The translations under genes were made by a program, and so were the position numbers. Source: Adiantum capillus-veneris (taxonomy: Eukaryota > Streptophyta > Polypodiopsida > Polypodiales > Pteridaceae). Taken from it: a stretch of DNA of 64,000 nucleotides. The stretch lies in NCBI GenBank assembly GCA_014529385.2, contig CM043952.1, positions 155,522,057-155,586,056 on the forward strand, in the 5' to 3' direction. Below, piece after piece: positions 21,946 to 31,763 of this stretch. Numbering within the stretch: the first letter of the stretch is position 1; every line of letters begins with the position of its first letter. Below the pieces are notes generated by a model. It did not search any database. It was not told where the DNA came from and worked only from the letters and a program-made list of their open reading frames with translations.

Positions 21946-23597
21946 TTTCACAGAGATGCGCAGAGTTGGCTTGAGCAGGAGACTGGAGGACCGCTTCGCT
22001 GTGAGTTTGCTCTGATCTTGGGAGCAACTGCGGCAAGGCCTGGAGCAGCGTCAGCTACTTGCACGGAGGAGCGCCTGAGACAGCCCCTTGTTTGGAACCC
22101 CATGGTTAGCACTCAGAGAGGCCACTTGGTTGGTAGTCGGCTTCGTGTTTCCTCGGGTCCCATGGCAGAGGGTCCAGCACACTCTCAAGGTGACTAGTTA
22201 CAGTTTTCAGGCTTGTCAGAGGAGCTTCAGAGTCTTCAGCTACATGGCATGAGAGGGGTGTAGAGCATGTGTCAGGACATCTCAGAGGCAGTACTAGCTG
22301 AGTGGCTCACACCTCTCGAGTCAGCAGCGCCCAAGTGGATGGGAGCCTTCACGCGATTGGAGGTTCTCATCGCAGTTCAGGCTTGCTCAGAGACTGTACC
22401 CTCCCTGTTTTTCGAGCTACAGGGTGAGGGACGCTTACAACGAGTTGCAGTAGAGGCCCCGCAGGTGGCAGAGTGTTGTTTTCACAGGATCCGCATGGGG
22501 GGCATCTGTTGGAGGACTTGTGTCATAGATCCCGACCCAGCAGCTCTTGAGACTGGCCACTGGAGACTGTGGACTTGGGAGAGCTGTCCCCTAGCACGAG
22601 TATAGTGGGATCTTGGAGAGTGGCTCTGGAGGGACCCTTTCTCCTCTGCACACCACCCAGGTGTCCCTTTCTTTCAGTACACTGTTCGACTGGGACGTCA
22701 CACACTGGCAGCACAGAGAGGCTCGCCCTACTGCAACACCTCATTGGCAGGAGGAGGGTCTCACAGCTGAGTTCTTGGCAGTTTTTTGGGAGAGGTTGTG
22801 GGACTCCAGACAGCCGAGACGAGACACTTTGTTCCAGTGGCTAGTTGCACACAGACCTACAGCAGTTTGGAGCTGGCTTGTAAAAAGTGATCTCTCGGCC
22901 GCATGTGCAGCTTGTGACCATCTTGTGGAGAGTCAACGTCACTGTCTTTGGGACTGTCCTTCGGCACAACAAGTGTGGCTTCGTGTTCTTCGGCTGATGC
23001 AAGCCCTTTCCACAGCTCGGCAGTACACTTGGGGGATAGTTGCTTTGTCCACTCTCACGGGCCCGGCACTTCCGTTTGAGCTATCTTCCACCAGCAGGAT
23101 GATAGTGATGCAAGGGAATCGACCTACACTCCAGCCTACCACAGAGCTTACTCCACAAGAGTGGTGCAGTGAGAGAGAGGAGTGTTGGGAGCTCATCTGG
23201 TTCATCTGGCGGGCCCGTTGATTCCGCATCTTCGAGGCTCGCCCTGTACCACCAGCAGACACTGTTCCAGATCTTTGGCTAGAGCTGATCCACACTCTCA
23301 GAGGACAGCTGGAGAGACTCTAGGGCAGTTCCGACCGCATGTGGGAGCGCAGAGAAGCTTTTCTTCGACTCTGGCGTCCTGGGCCTTTCTTCACCATGGT
23401 CCAGGGTGTACTCAGATGGCACTACCGTCCACCTGTGTGGCTTTTCCTCTCTTGATTTAGCCTCATTGTACATATGTTTTGTTTCATTGGGAGAGTCTCC
23501 CCATCATGTTGTTATAGCCCTCTCTTGTAGAGGTGGTTGTAGCCCTATGGGCAGTTTCATTAACTAATAGAAGGATCTTTTTCTCGAGAAAAAAAAA
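21946..23597 (+). pseudogene. LINE (non-LTR retrotransposon) 3' end, decayed ORF2 C-terminus
   Basis: Open stretches at 21811-22197, 22267-22605 and 22613-23221 join, with a frame change near 22600, into the C-terminal part of a LINE polyprotein. The zinc-binding region following reverse transcriptase is clear in 22613-23221. FQWLVAHRPTAVWSWLV is followed by the CxxC-H-C pattern in CAACDHLVESQRHCLWDC (about 22904-22957) and AQQVW, typical of plant zf-RVT domains. Text continues past the stop at 23219-23221 (FRIFEARPVPP). The 3' UTR ends in an A-rich tail at about 23587-23597, as expected for target-primed insertion. The reverse transcriptase and endonuclease are missing, so it is 5'-truncated. 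No target duplication was found, and the left edge is approximate. Confidence 0.7.
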
Positions 23598-23698
23598 AGT
23601 ACCACAGCATCCATCTAGAAGCATTGTACCAGACTTTGTGCAATCTAAAGCAAATACCTCTCTAGCAATAGAGAGGGGGGCCCTTGGAGGGGGGTTTG

Positions 23699-23699
<1 letters not shown>

Positions 23700-23761
<62 letters not shown>
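23700..23761. repeat. (CT)n microsatellite in family E 5' LTR
   Basis: About 30 CT units inside the 5' LTR remnant. The equivalent place in the 3' LTR (about 39136-39151) has only a short CT run, so the tract expanded after insertion or shrank in the other copy. Confidence 0.95.
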
Positions 23762-23767
<6 letters not shown>

Positions 23768-24506
23768 TCACTCACAGTTTGCATTCCACTCGTCTTTTGG
23801 TCATTACACATTCTCTCATTAAGTCAAGGAAGACTCTCCCTTCCCGTCAGTAAAACCAGGAACCTTGAGCACCCACTGATCACTCATCCTGAGCCATACA
23901 CCATCATTCACTTCCATCGCACATTACATTGGTATCAAAGCTCAGCTCTTTGACAGTGTTCGGTATCATCACTCAAGGAAAGAATCACAAAGAACTACAA
24001 GATTATTATTTTTTTTGCTTGTAGTGGTCAAGATTATTATCTTTTTTTGCTTGTAGTGGTGAAGGGTCGCACATAACCCAAGACCACGTGGGAGTGTCGA
24101 TCCCTAATCTGTGTTTTTTAAGAGTGGCAGGTAACCCAAGAAAGAAGGGCTTGTCCGGCCTCCCCTCGTTCCTCTTTTCCACTCATTGAGAGCGGACCTT
24201 GCACTTAGCGGCAGGCAAATCGACGTGAGGGGGGGAAAAGAAACCTTGGTGTGAGCGCAAGGCCGTCAAGGGGTGCACCCGCAGGAAAGAGTCGAGCTTG
24301 AGTAAGAGAAAAGCCTTCTAAAACGCAGATTGCAAGCCAAGAACTCAAGAACCTCACGACCCTCGAGAACCCAAGAACTTCAAGTACCCAAGAACTCAGT
24401 GCATGGTCATCATCCGAAGCGGAATGGATACTTTGCGTGAAGGTGATGAGAGTGGAGTTGGAGAAGAAGAAGTTTCTACACCGGGAGGATTGTTCCCTAA
24501 TCCTCC

Positions 24507-24733
24507 TGTTACCATATACATGTGGTAGTGATGTGTGTGAACACACTAGGACCGCCGGGGCATTTTTTCCCTCTTTAGGAGGTTTTTTCCCCCGTGCATT
24601 GTATATACGCCCATCACTCTAGGGCTATCTATCTTTCCATTGCACACTTAGTAACACACTCTCTATTGTGTGCCTTGAGCTTCCTTCATCTTCTCCAAGC
24701 TGTGTGTGTTTCTCTGCAACCCTAATTCCAACA
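24507..24733 (+). repeat. Copia 5' LTR
   Basis: Starts TGTTACCATATAC, ends CTAATTCCAACA. Contains TTGTATATACGCC, a possible TATA region, near 24600. The nearly identical 3' LTR is at 29466-29690. Confidence 0.95.
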
Positions 24734-24735
24734 AT

Positions 24736-24747
24736 TGGTATCAGAGC
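24736..24747 (+). promoter_or_regulatory. Copia primer binding site
   Basis: TGGTATCAGAGC, complementary to the 3' end of plant initiator tRNA-Met, two bases after the 5' LTR. It primes minus-strand DNA synthesis. Confidence 0.92.
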
Positions 24748-25078
24748 AGGTCACGTCCTCCCGGGCTTAGTCGCCAGCTGCTCCAGCACACGCTTGCTCA
24801 CTTTCTCCGATTTCAGTGAGCTTTGACGAGCGTTCGCAGGTCGACAAAAATTTTGATTTGGGCTCAGAATTTTGATTTAGGCTCATTTCGGCCTCCGTTT
24901 CCACTACAGGCAGTATTGCACAGGCTATTTCGTCATTTTGTGCAGAATTTCTATCAGTGCCGTTTTCTGCATAACAGGTGCCTTATAGTCTTCTACGGTT
25001 TGTGCTATATAGCACAGGTTGTTCCCGCTCTGTTTCTCCTATTTTCGGGGAGTTTTCACATCAAGAGCAGCATTTACC

Positions 25079-27441
25079 ATGGCTGACAACAACAACACAG
25101 ATGTGTTCAAGATGTTTGCTGCTGAGGACAGGTTGGATGGGGACAACTACCCTATGTGGGCTTATATGATGCAACATGTTCTTGTGTCAAAGGGTGTCTG
25201 GAACATTGTGCAGGGCATTGATGTACGTCCTGGTTCTGAGGATGTAGGCGATGTTGAGGATGTTGCAGGTCTTGCTGTAAGGATTGCAGCTGTTAGAGTT
25301 GTTTTGCCTACGGCAGAACAAGCTCGTGGGGATGTTAAGGATGCACAGGCTCAGTCGTTGATTGCGTTGTTTGAGAACGCACCATTGTTCCTCACATCCG
25401 TTCAGCAAAATCTGCAAAACAGGCTTGGGATATTTTAGCAAGTCTTTACGCAAGCCGCAATGAGGCTAAAATTGCTTTGCTGCGTAAAGAGCTGGAGTCG
25501 AAGATTATGCATGAGAAAGATGATATGGACACTTTCCTTGCTAGTGTCAAGGATATCAATGAGCAGCTTATTTCTGCAGGTGAAGTCATTTCAGATAGTT
25601 CCCTTGTGCAGACTGTTCTTGATGCCTTACCAGATTCCTACCATACTTTTGCTAGTACTTGGAGACTTATGACCCAAGGAAATCCTGAAGTTGTCAAGTT
25701 TGATGCATTAAACACATTGCTGTTGCAAGAGTCACTTTCTAGAAAAAACAAGACTAGGCAGCGTGCAGTTGAACAGGCTTTTATTGCTTCTCAAAGAAAG
25801 GGTGGTAACAGTAATGCAGCCACTTCTTATGGTTCTGCTGCGAGTGGCAAAAATTCTGTTCCTAATGCTTCTGCTGGCAACACTTCGTCTGGCAATTCTG
25901 GTGATAAGGGCAAAAAGAAGATGCGTTGCCATTATTGTAAAGCCAATGATCACTTGATCAAGTCGTGTCCTAAGTTGAAGACCAAAGAGGCTAAGAAGAA
26001 AGACGGTGGTTCCACTGCAAATGTTGGTTCCACTACAAATGCAACCATTGTTGAGTCTTCTGTGAAAGGAGACTGTAATGCTGATGTTGATGCAGAATGG
26101 GCTTTTAGCGTAGAGTGCACTTACAATCCTGTTGTCCATGATGCATGCTTGTCAGTTGCTGCAGATTCACATGTGTGGTATTTTGACAGTGGTGCTACAA
26201 AGCACATTACCTCACATCGTGAATTGTTTACCTCTCTCGAGTCAGTCCCTCATGGGAATTCAGTCACTTGTGCCAACAACGCCTCTTATCCAGTTCAAGG
26301 AGTTGGAAAGATTGTGCTCACTGCTGCTAATGGCAGTTCCTTCACACTTGTTGATGCACTTTATGTACGTGGGATCAAGAAGAATCTCTTATCTGTATCC
26401 GCACTTGCTAGACTTGGACTTGTAGTCAAATTTGTCGATGACAGATGTACAGTTCATGATCTCAGTTTTGGTGATGAAATTGTTGCATCTGGCCTTTTGT
26501 GCCGTGGGCTGTATAAGCTCACTTTGTATGACAAGTGTGGACAAAATTTTGCAAATGCTGTTGCAGATTCAAGGGCTATTTCAGATGCAAAACTTTGGCA
26601 TGCACGTTTTGGTCATCTGAATTTTGTCAGTTTGCTGCGTTTGCAGAAATCTGATATGGTTGCTTCTTTGCCACCTCTTGAAGCACCTGTCAAACATGTT
26701 TGTGAAGGCTGTATTTTGGGTAAGATGCAGCGTTCTAAATTTCCAAAGGATGGTTCAGTTCGGGCCACATGCAGGTTGCAGCTTGTGCATAGTGATGTTT
26801 GTGGGCCCATGCAAACTCCGTCCTTGGGCAATTACCTGTACTTCGTGACTTTCATTGATGATTACTCCAGGCATGCATGGGTATTTCCGCTTAAAGCGAA
26901 GTCCGAAGTTTTTATGTGCTTCAAACAATTTTTGGCTATGGCTGAAAATGTCTCGAAATGTACTATGGGCACCCTCCATTCCGATCGAGGGGGGGAGTAT
27001 ATGTCTCATGAATTTAATGCATTTCTGGCTAGTCGTGGGATAAAACACCAATGTACAGTGCCTTATACACCTCAGCAAAATGGTGTTGCTGAGAGGAAAA
27101 ACAGGTCACTGACAGAAATGGCACGATGTATGGTCAAAAGTCAAGCTTTGCCGCATTCTTTTTGGCTTGAGGCCATTATGTGTGCCATTTATGTACTTAA
27201 CAGGTGTCCTACGAAAGCTTTGCAGTCTATTACTCCATATGAAGCATGGCATGATAGAAAACCTTCTATTGAGCACATGCGTGTTTTTGGCTGTTTGGCA
27301 TATGCTTTGGTGCCACAAGTGCAGCGCAGAAAATTGGATGATAAGGCTGTCAAATGTATTTTTGTTGGTTATAGTGCTGAAAGAAAGGTTACAGGTTGTA
27401 TCATCCGCAAACAAAACATATTCTGGTTTCACGAGATGTAG
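25079..27441 (+). pseudogene. Copia Gag-protease-integrase, frameshifted
   Basis: The start ATG at 25079 gives MADNNNTDVF, chosen over the upstream ATG at 25019 because copia Gags begin near the conserved DGDNYPMWAYMM. The first frame ends at 25438; a one-base shift near 25405 moves the text (AWDILASLYASRNEAKI) into the frame open to 27441. Visible in order: the CCHC zinc knuckle CHYCKANDHLIKSC (about 25927-25968), protease WYFDSGATKHIT (about 26176-26211), the pre-integrase HHCC zinc region (HARFGHLNF to CEGC), and the integrase core with VHSDVCGPM, FIDDYSRHAW, HSDRGGEYMS and NGVAERKNRS (the D-D-E triad). A one-base deletion near 27387 throws the frame before the linker to reverse transcriptase. 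The product would form the capsid, cleave the polyprotein and integrate cDNA. The lesions abolish a single polyprotein. Confidence 0.92.
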
Positions 27442-29390
27442 TGTTTGTGGAAGATTCTGTTCAGCCCTTGCTGTCATGTACTAGAGACAGTAATGTAAGC
27501 TCACAGGACATTTATGACACTTTGTTGCCTCTTTTCAGTGGTGGAAATACGAATGTAAGTTCCAATGAGGCAAATGTACAGCCTATGGGGGTTTTTGAAA
27601 ATGTTCTAGATCAGCCTATTACTGATGTAGATGTACATGATGTACTTGATGAGGAAAGGGCTGAAAATAAGCAGGCTAGAGGTATGCCAAAATGGCTGGT
27701 GCACACTTTGCGTGACAATAAATTGGATGCACCTTTGTCTAGTCGTACTCGTTCAGGCTCTCGCCATGCATCTTATCGTTCAGGCTCTCGCCATGCATCT
27801 TATGCATCAGATTGTTATGCTTTGGCTGTGTCTAGCTTACATGATGTTGAGGAGCCTCTGACTTTTGATGAAGCACAAAATTCAGAAAATTGGATGGTTG
27901 CCATGCAATCAGAATATGATGCACTTATAGAAAATGACACATGGACTTTATGTGATTTGCCTCCTGGCAAAAAGGCCATTGGTACGAAGTGGGTTTACAA
28001 GTTGAAACGCAAGCCAGATGGTGAGATCGATCGCCATAAGGCTCGACTTGTTGCAAAGGGTTATGCACAACAAAAAGGCATAGATTATGAAGAGACTTTT
28101 GCTCCCACTTGTCGTATGACTACTGTGCGTTTTCTATGTGCATTGGCAGCTCATTTTGGTTGGGATGTACATCAATCAGACATTGTTACTGCTTTCTTGA
28201 ACGGTGACATATTTGAGGAAGTTTATGTAACGCAGTCTCGCGGTTTTGTCATAAAAGGACAAGAGGACAAAGTGTGCAGATGTAACAAGGGTTTGTATGG
28301 GTCGAAGCAATCTCCTCGTGCTTGGTATGAGAAAGCTGACACTCATTTGGTCAAACAAGGCTTTCGTAACAGTCCAACAGAAAGCACATTGTATGTAAAG
28401 CGTGAGGGTGATGTACTTCTCATTGTGGTTCTTTATGTTGATGATTTGCTGATCACTGGACCAAATGAGAGACATATTGCTGAATTTAAGGCTGATTTGA
28501 ATGCTACTTTCAAGATGAAAGATTTGGGGCTGTTGCATCATTATTTGGGTATACAGTTTAAGCAGTGTGATGGTGGTATTGCCTTGTGTCAGAAAAGTTA
28601 CATAGAGACATTGCTATGTAAGTTTGGACTTGAGGATTGCAAACCTATTGCCACTCCCATGGAAACAGGTTTGAAGTTGAGTCTACATGATGCTGGTGAT
28701 CCTGCTGATGTCACTCTTTACCAAACTGCTGTTGGCTGTCTCATTTATGTATGCAACACGAGGCCGGATATTCAGTTTGCAGTCTCACAGGTCAGCAGAT
28801 TTATGCATAGCCCAGGGTCTAAGCATTGGCAGGCTGTCAAGAGGATTTTCCGCTACCTTAGTGGCACTTTACATCTTGGCTTGTTTTATCCCAAGGGGGG
28901 ATCATTGCCGCCAGACTTACATGCTTTTTCGGACTCAGATTGGGCTGGTTGTTTTGACACGCGAGTGTCCACAAGTGGTTTTTGTTTCATGCTTGGCAGT
29001 CCATGTATATCATGGTTGAGCAAGAAGCAACCTTCTGTGGCCACTTCGAGTTGTGAGGCCGAGTACAGGGCAGTCTTCACAGCTACGGTTGAGTGTGTAT
29101 GGCTCAGACGCCTTATGGCTGATTTGGGTGTTGGACAGGACACTGCCAACAATATCTACACTGACAGTCAGAGCGCATTGGCAGTTGCGAGGAACCCAGT
29201 TTTTCATGCTCGCACAAAGCACATTGAGGTGCATTACCACTATGTCAGGGAGAGGCTCTGAACAGGAGAGATCAGCTTGGCTTATGTGCCAACACAGGAC
29301 AACCTTGCAGATCTTTTCACAAAGGCATTGTCTCGTGAGAAGCTTGAAGCTTCCCGCAAAGCTTTGGGCTTACTCCCCTTTGTGGATTGA
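27396..29390 (+). pseudogene. Copia reverse transcriptase-RNase H with premature stop
   Basis: Frame continuing from the integrase after the 27387 lesion. The linker contains a perfect 27 bp tandem duplication (27750-27803, SGSRHASYR repeated). Reverse transcriptase follows: WVYKLKRKPDGEIDRHKARL, then DIVTAFLNGDIFEEVY, then the catalytic YVDD at 28433-28444. RNase H shows SDSDWAGC, SCEAEYRA and YTDSQSAL, with the acidic residues in place. TGA at 29259-29261 stops the frame after HYHYVRERL. The same frame then reads on through AYVPTQDNLADLFTKALS to a natural stop at 29388-29390, so about 43 C-terminal codons are cut off. The enzyme copies element RNA into cDNA. Catalytic residues survive, so the damage is recent. 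Confidence 0.93.
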
Positions 29391-29455
29391 TCCTGTCCTC
29401 AGGGCATGGCACTTCCCTTTACTCATGTGCCAGCTCTCGTTCACCGCATCACTCC

Positions 29456-29463
29456 AGGGGGGA
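29456..29463 (+). promoter_or_regulatory. Copia polypurine tract
   Basis: AGGGGGGA just before the 3' LTR; primes plus-strand synthesis. Confidence 0.85.
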
Positions 29464-29465
29464 TT

Positions 29466-29690
29466 TATTACCATATACATGTGGTAGTGATGTGTGTGAA
29501 CACACTAGGACCGCCGGGGCATTTTTTCCCTCTTTAAGAGGTTTTTTCCCCCGTGCATTGTATATACGCCCATCACTGTAGGGCTATCTATCTTTCCATT
29601 GCACACTTAGTAACACACTCTATTGTGTGCCTTGAGCTTCCTTCATCTTCTCCAAGCTGTGTGTGTTTCTCTGCAACCCTAATTCCAACA
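29466..29690 (+). repeat. Copia 3' LTR
   Basis: Near-identical to 24507-24733. The first dinucleotide is TA instead of TG, followed by TTACCATATAC. Ends CCAACA directly before the CCTCC target duplication. Confidence 0.94.
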
Positions 29691-29779
29691 CCTCCCCCAT
29701 CCCCATCTACGCCACGGATTGAACCAAATCCTATAAAGGCTTTGGTCAAGACGATGATGGAGATGATGCTACAACAATA

Positions 29780-30124
29780 GACTCAATAAGCCGCCATGGA
29801 TCGAGCACTCTACATGGAAGGGATACGTTTATGGTTTTGTGTTTGAAGTGGTTTCAGGGATATTCCTCGACAGAGATTCTGGAAGGTGGTGGATCCACGA
29901 CTATAGACGCAGTTGAAGCATTGGAGTCGCAACAGATCACTTTGTCACTTTTCGTGCGGCCCAAAGAAGCAAGCAATGCAGACCTTCATGAAGTTCAAGT
30001 ATCGCTCGACCCACGCAGTAGAGTGGGCCGACGAAGAGTTCTTCACAGGATTCCCAAAGTTGTTGGCGGACTCTACGGACGCCATACAGCTCAATACCAG
30101 TACCTCAACTTGAAAAGGGGGGGA
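29780..30124 (+). pseudogene. Family E 3' internal remnant, chromodomain-tail-like
   Basis: Matches 54209-54525 of family E element 2. One frame (from 29913) reads MKFKYRSTHAVEWADEEFF then FPKLLADS, which resembles the aromatic/acidic end of a gypsy chromodomain (K-F/W-K ... W-E/D-E). Another frame stays open for 103 codons in both copies but shows no domain. It ends in the polypurine tract 30113-30124 just before the 3' LTR. I infer that the family derives from a chromovirus that lost its polymerase region. Confidence 0.45.
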
Positions 30125-30366
30125 TGTCACGTGTACATCTAACCCTATGTGTACGTGGACGAGTTGTTCCTACTTCTAGGGTTTAGGAAGCCTAGGAAGT
30201 GTTCTGGCACCTTTGTGAGCCTCTGCGCAGGCCATGCATGTCCAAGCCCTTAGAGTAGCCGCATACCCTCTGATTGCACACAGCATGATCATTACCATCA
30301 GTACCCAGTACCTAGGATGAGCATTTTCTACCGCATTGTCCCAATTCCTGACCACGCGTGGGAACC
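30125..30366 (+). repeat. Family E element 1, 3' LTR part 1
   Basis: Begins TGTCACGTGTACATC right after the polypurine tract. Homologous to the LTR starts at 42473, 54526 and (inverted) 51139 and 57452. Cut by Gypsy-1 at the target GAACC; continues at 38402. Confidence 0.88.
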
Positions 30367-31708
30367 TGTCACCAGGAGGTGTATTTTTCCTGTTCCCTTT
30401 CGTAAATAAGTACTAGATATTTTTATTTATTTTTATTTTTATTTTTACTTGTCTTCCCCGGAACCCTTGATGCAAGTGGACATTGCATGGCCAGTGTGAA
30501 ACGGCGGCGGCCGAATAAGTTTCTCACATCGGGAGTCTGGGTCGGTCAGTCTGGGACTGGTCGGGCCAGTTAGCACTGAATTCTGATGAGTATGGAAGCC
30601 TGTGCCCGCCAAACGAAATCTGGGCCACTCGGAAAGTCACTTACAACTTTATAAGTGAGTGGGAACTAGAGAACTAACTCAAAGGGGCAAACTGGACACT
30701 TGGCAGGAGGAGGCCAGTCTGCAGGACACCTCAGCTGGAGGAGGCGTCCAAGAGAGAGAGGGGGCTGATTTTTCACACATAAGTGAGCTACAGTGTGTAT
30801 GTGAGTAGTGGGTGCAGGTCTACAGCTTTAATGGAAAGCTTGCCTTCTCCTCTGTCTCATGTAGCGCGATGATTTGCTCTCGTGCATCTCTCTCTCCCCT
30901 TTGGCACATATGGTAATGCCCCACTAGTTGGGCTACTCAGATGAACATGTACAGTTCTGGGGGTTTATGCGCGTTTGCCAAGGCAAGAGCCTTCTGAACA
31001 GGAACCGGATCAGCTAATTGCTAATCCCCCACAGGTACGCACAGTTCCATCACGAAAGATTGCGAGTTCAGAGAGTTTTCTCGTGTGAAAACTCGTCCAA
31101 TTCACAGGGGAACTCTCCCATTGCGTGCGGGAGCCCTTGGGACATGCGTAGGCATGTTCGCTCCGCTAAAAACGATCCGAAACAGCGAATTACAGCCTGC
31201 TGTGTTTTTCTGCAGGTTTAGGGTTTCGCACCTAAACTGCAAGGGAATACCGGGGGAGCCTCGTGACAGCCTTGGGATGCGTGTACAGGCCTTTCGGCAC
31301 CCGGCAGTGAAAAACAGGGAATTACAGCCCGCTGAAATTCTGTGACAGCTCACCAGAAAGCTTCCAGATAGCGAGGGAATCCATCCTAGACAGGTGCTTT
31401 TGAACTACAGGAGTTTTTGCACCGTTATGCTGCCAAAATCAGGTCGAAAACCTGCGTTTTCAGCCCTCGCCAGGTTTGGACAGCTTTGTGAAAGCTTGTG
31501 CGAAGTGGTCGGATCGTCTACCTTAATTTGAATAAAGAAATACCAAAAGGGGCGCCAGTCTTTGGGGCCTATAGGGTGTCGGTCTTGTGTGCGCAGTGAC
31601 ATTCTAGTCGCTGGACGCAACTGTGTTCTCTTCCCTTCTTAGTGCTCTGTGTAAAGTTAACACGTAATTGAAATAGTACCGCCCTCTACGTTGTACAGGC
31701 CGGTTATA
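30367..31708 (+). repeat. Gypsy-1 5' LTR
   Basis: TGTCACCAGGAGG to CCGGTTATA. Carries AATAAA plus the shared GGGGCGCC box at 31531-31556. Small open frames at 31018-31345 recur at 37711-38038 and 43650-43977 only because the LTR is repeated. A probable TTATAAGTGAG promoter element lies near 30648. Confidence 0.94.
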
Positions 31709-31725
31709 TGGTTCCATCCACGGGA
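31709..31725 (+). promoter_or_regulatory. Gypsy-1 candidate primer binding site
   Basis: TGGTTCCATCCACGGGA starts directly after the 5' LTR, as expected for a tRNA 3'-CCA complement. Gypsy-2 has TGGTTCCATCGACGAGG at the same place. I cannot assign the tRNA with confidence. Confidence 0.65.
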
Positions 31726-31763
31726 TAGTCACTTTTTCTTCAAAAAGTGCAGCGTGGATTGTT

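Larger units (their letters stand above)
24507..29690 (+). mobile_element. Near-complete Ty1/copia retrotransposon (5184 bp)
   Basis: The target duplication CCTCC (24502-24506, 29691-29695) flanks LTRs of 227 and 225 bp. Primer site and polypurine tract are present. Domain order Gag, protease, integrase, reverse transcriptase, RNase H identifies copia. The LTRs differ by about three substitutions (including TG to TA at the 3' LTR start) and one 2 bp indel, so the insertion is young. Two frameshifts and one premature stop in the coding region make this copy non-autonomous. It sits inside the gag of family E element 1. Confidence 0.96.

Noticed and set aside
24002-24061. 30 bp duplication in the family E leader (TTGCTTGTAGTGGT twice) as a regulatory element
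   Set aside because: The second family E element has only one copy (about 51218), so it is a local slippage duplication without evidence of function.
31018-31353. Conserved 67-86 codon frames seen at 31018-31353, 37711-38046 and 43650-43985
   Set aside because: They lie inside gypsy LTRs and recur only because the LTR is repeated; there is no coding signature.
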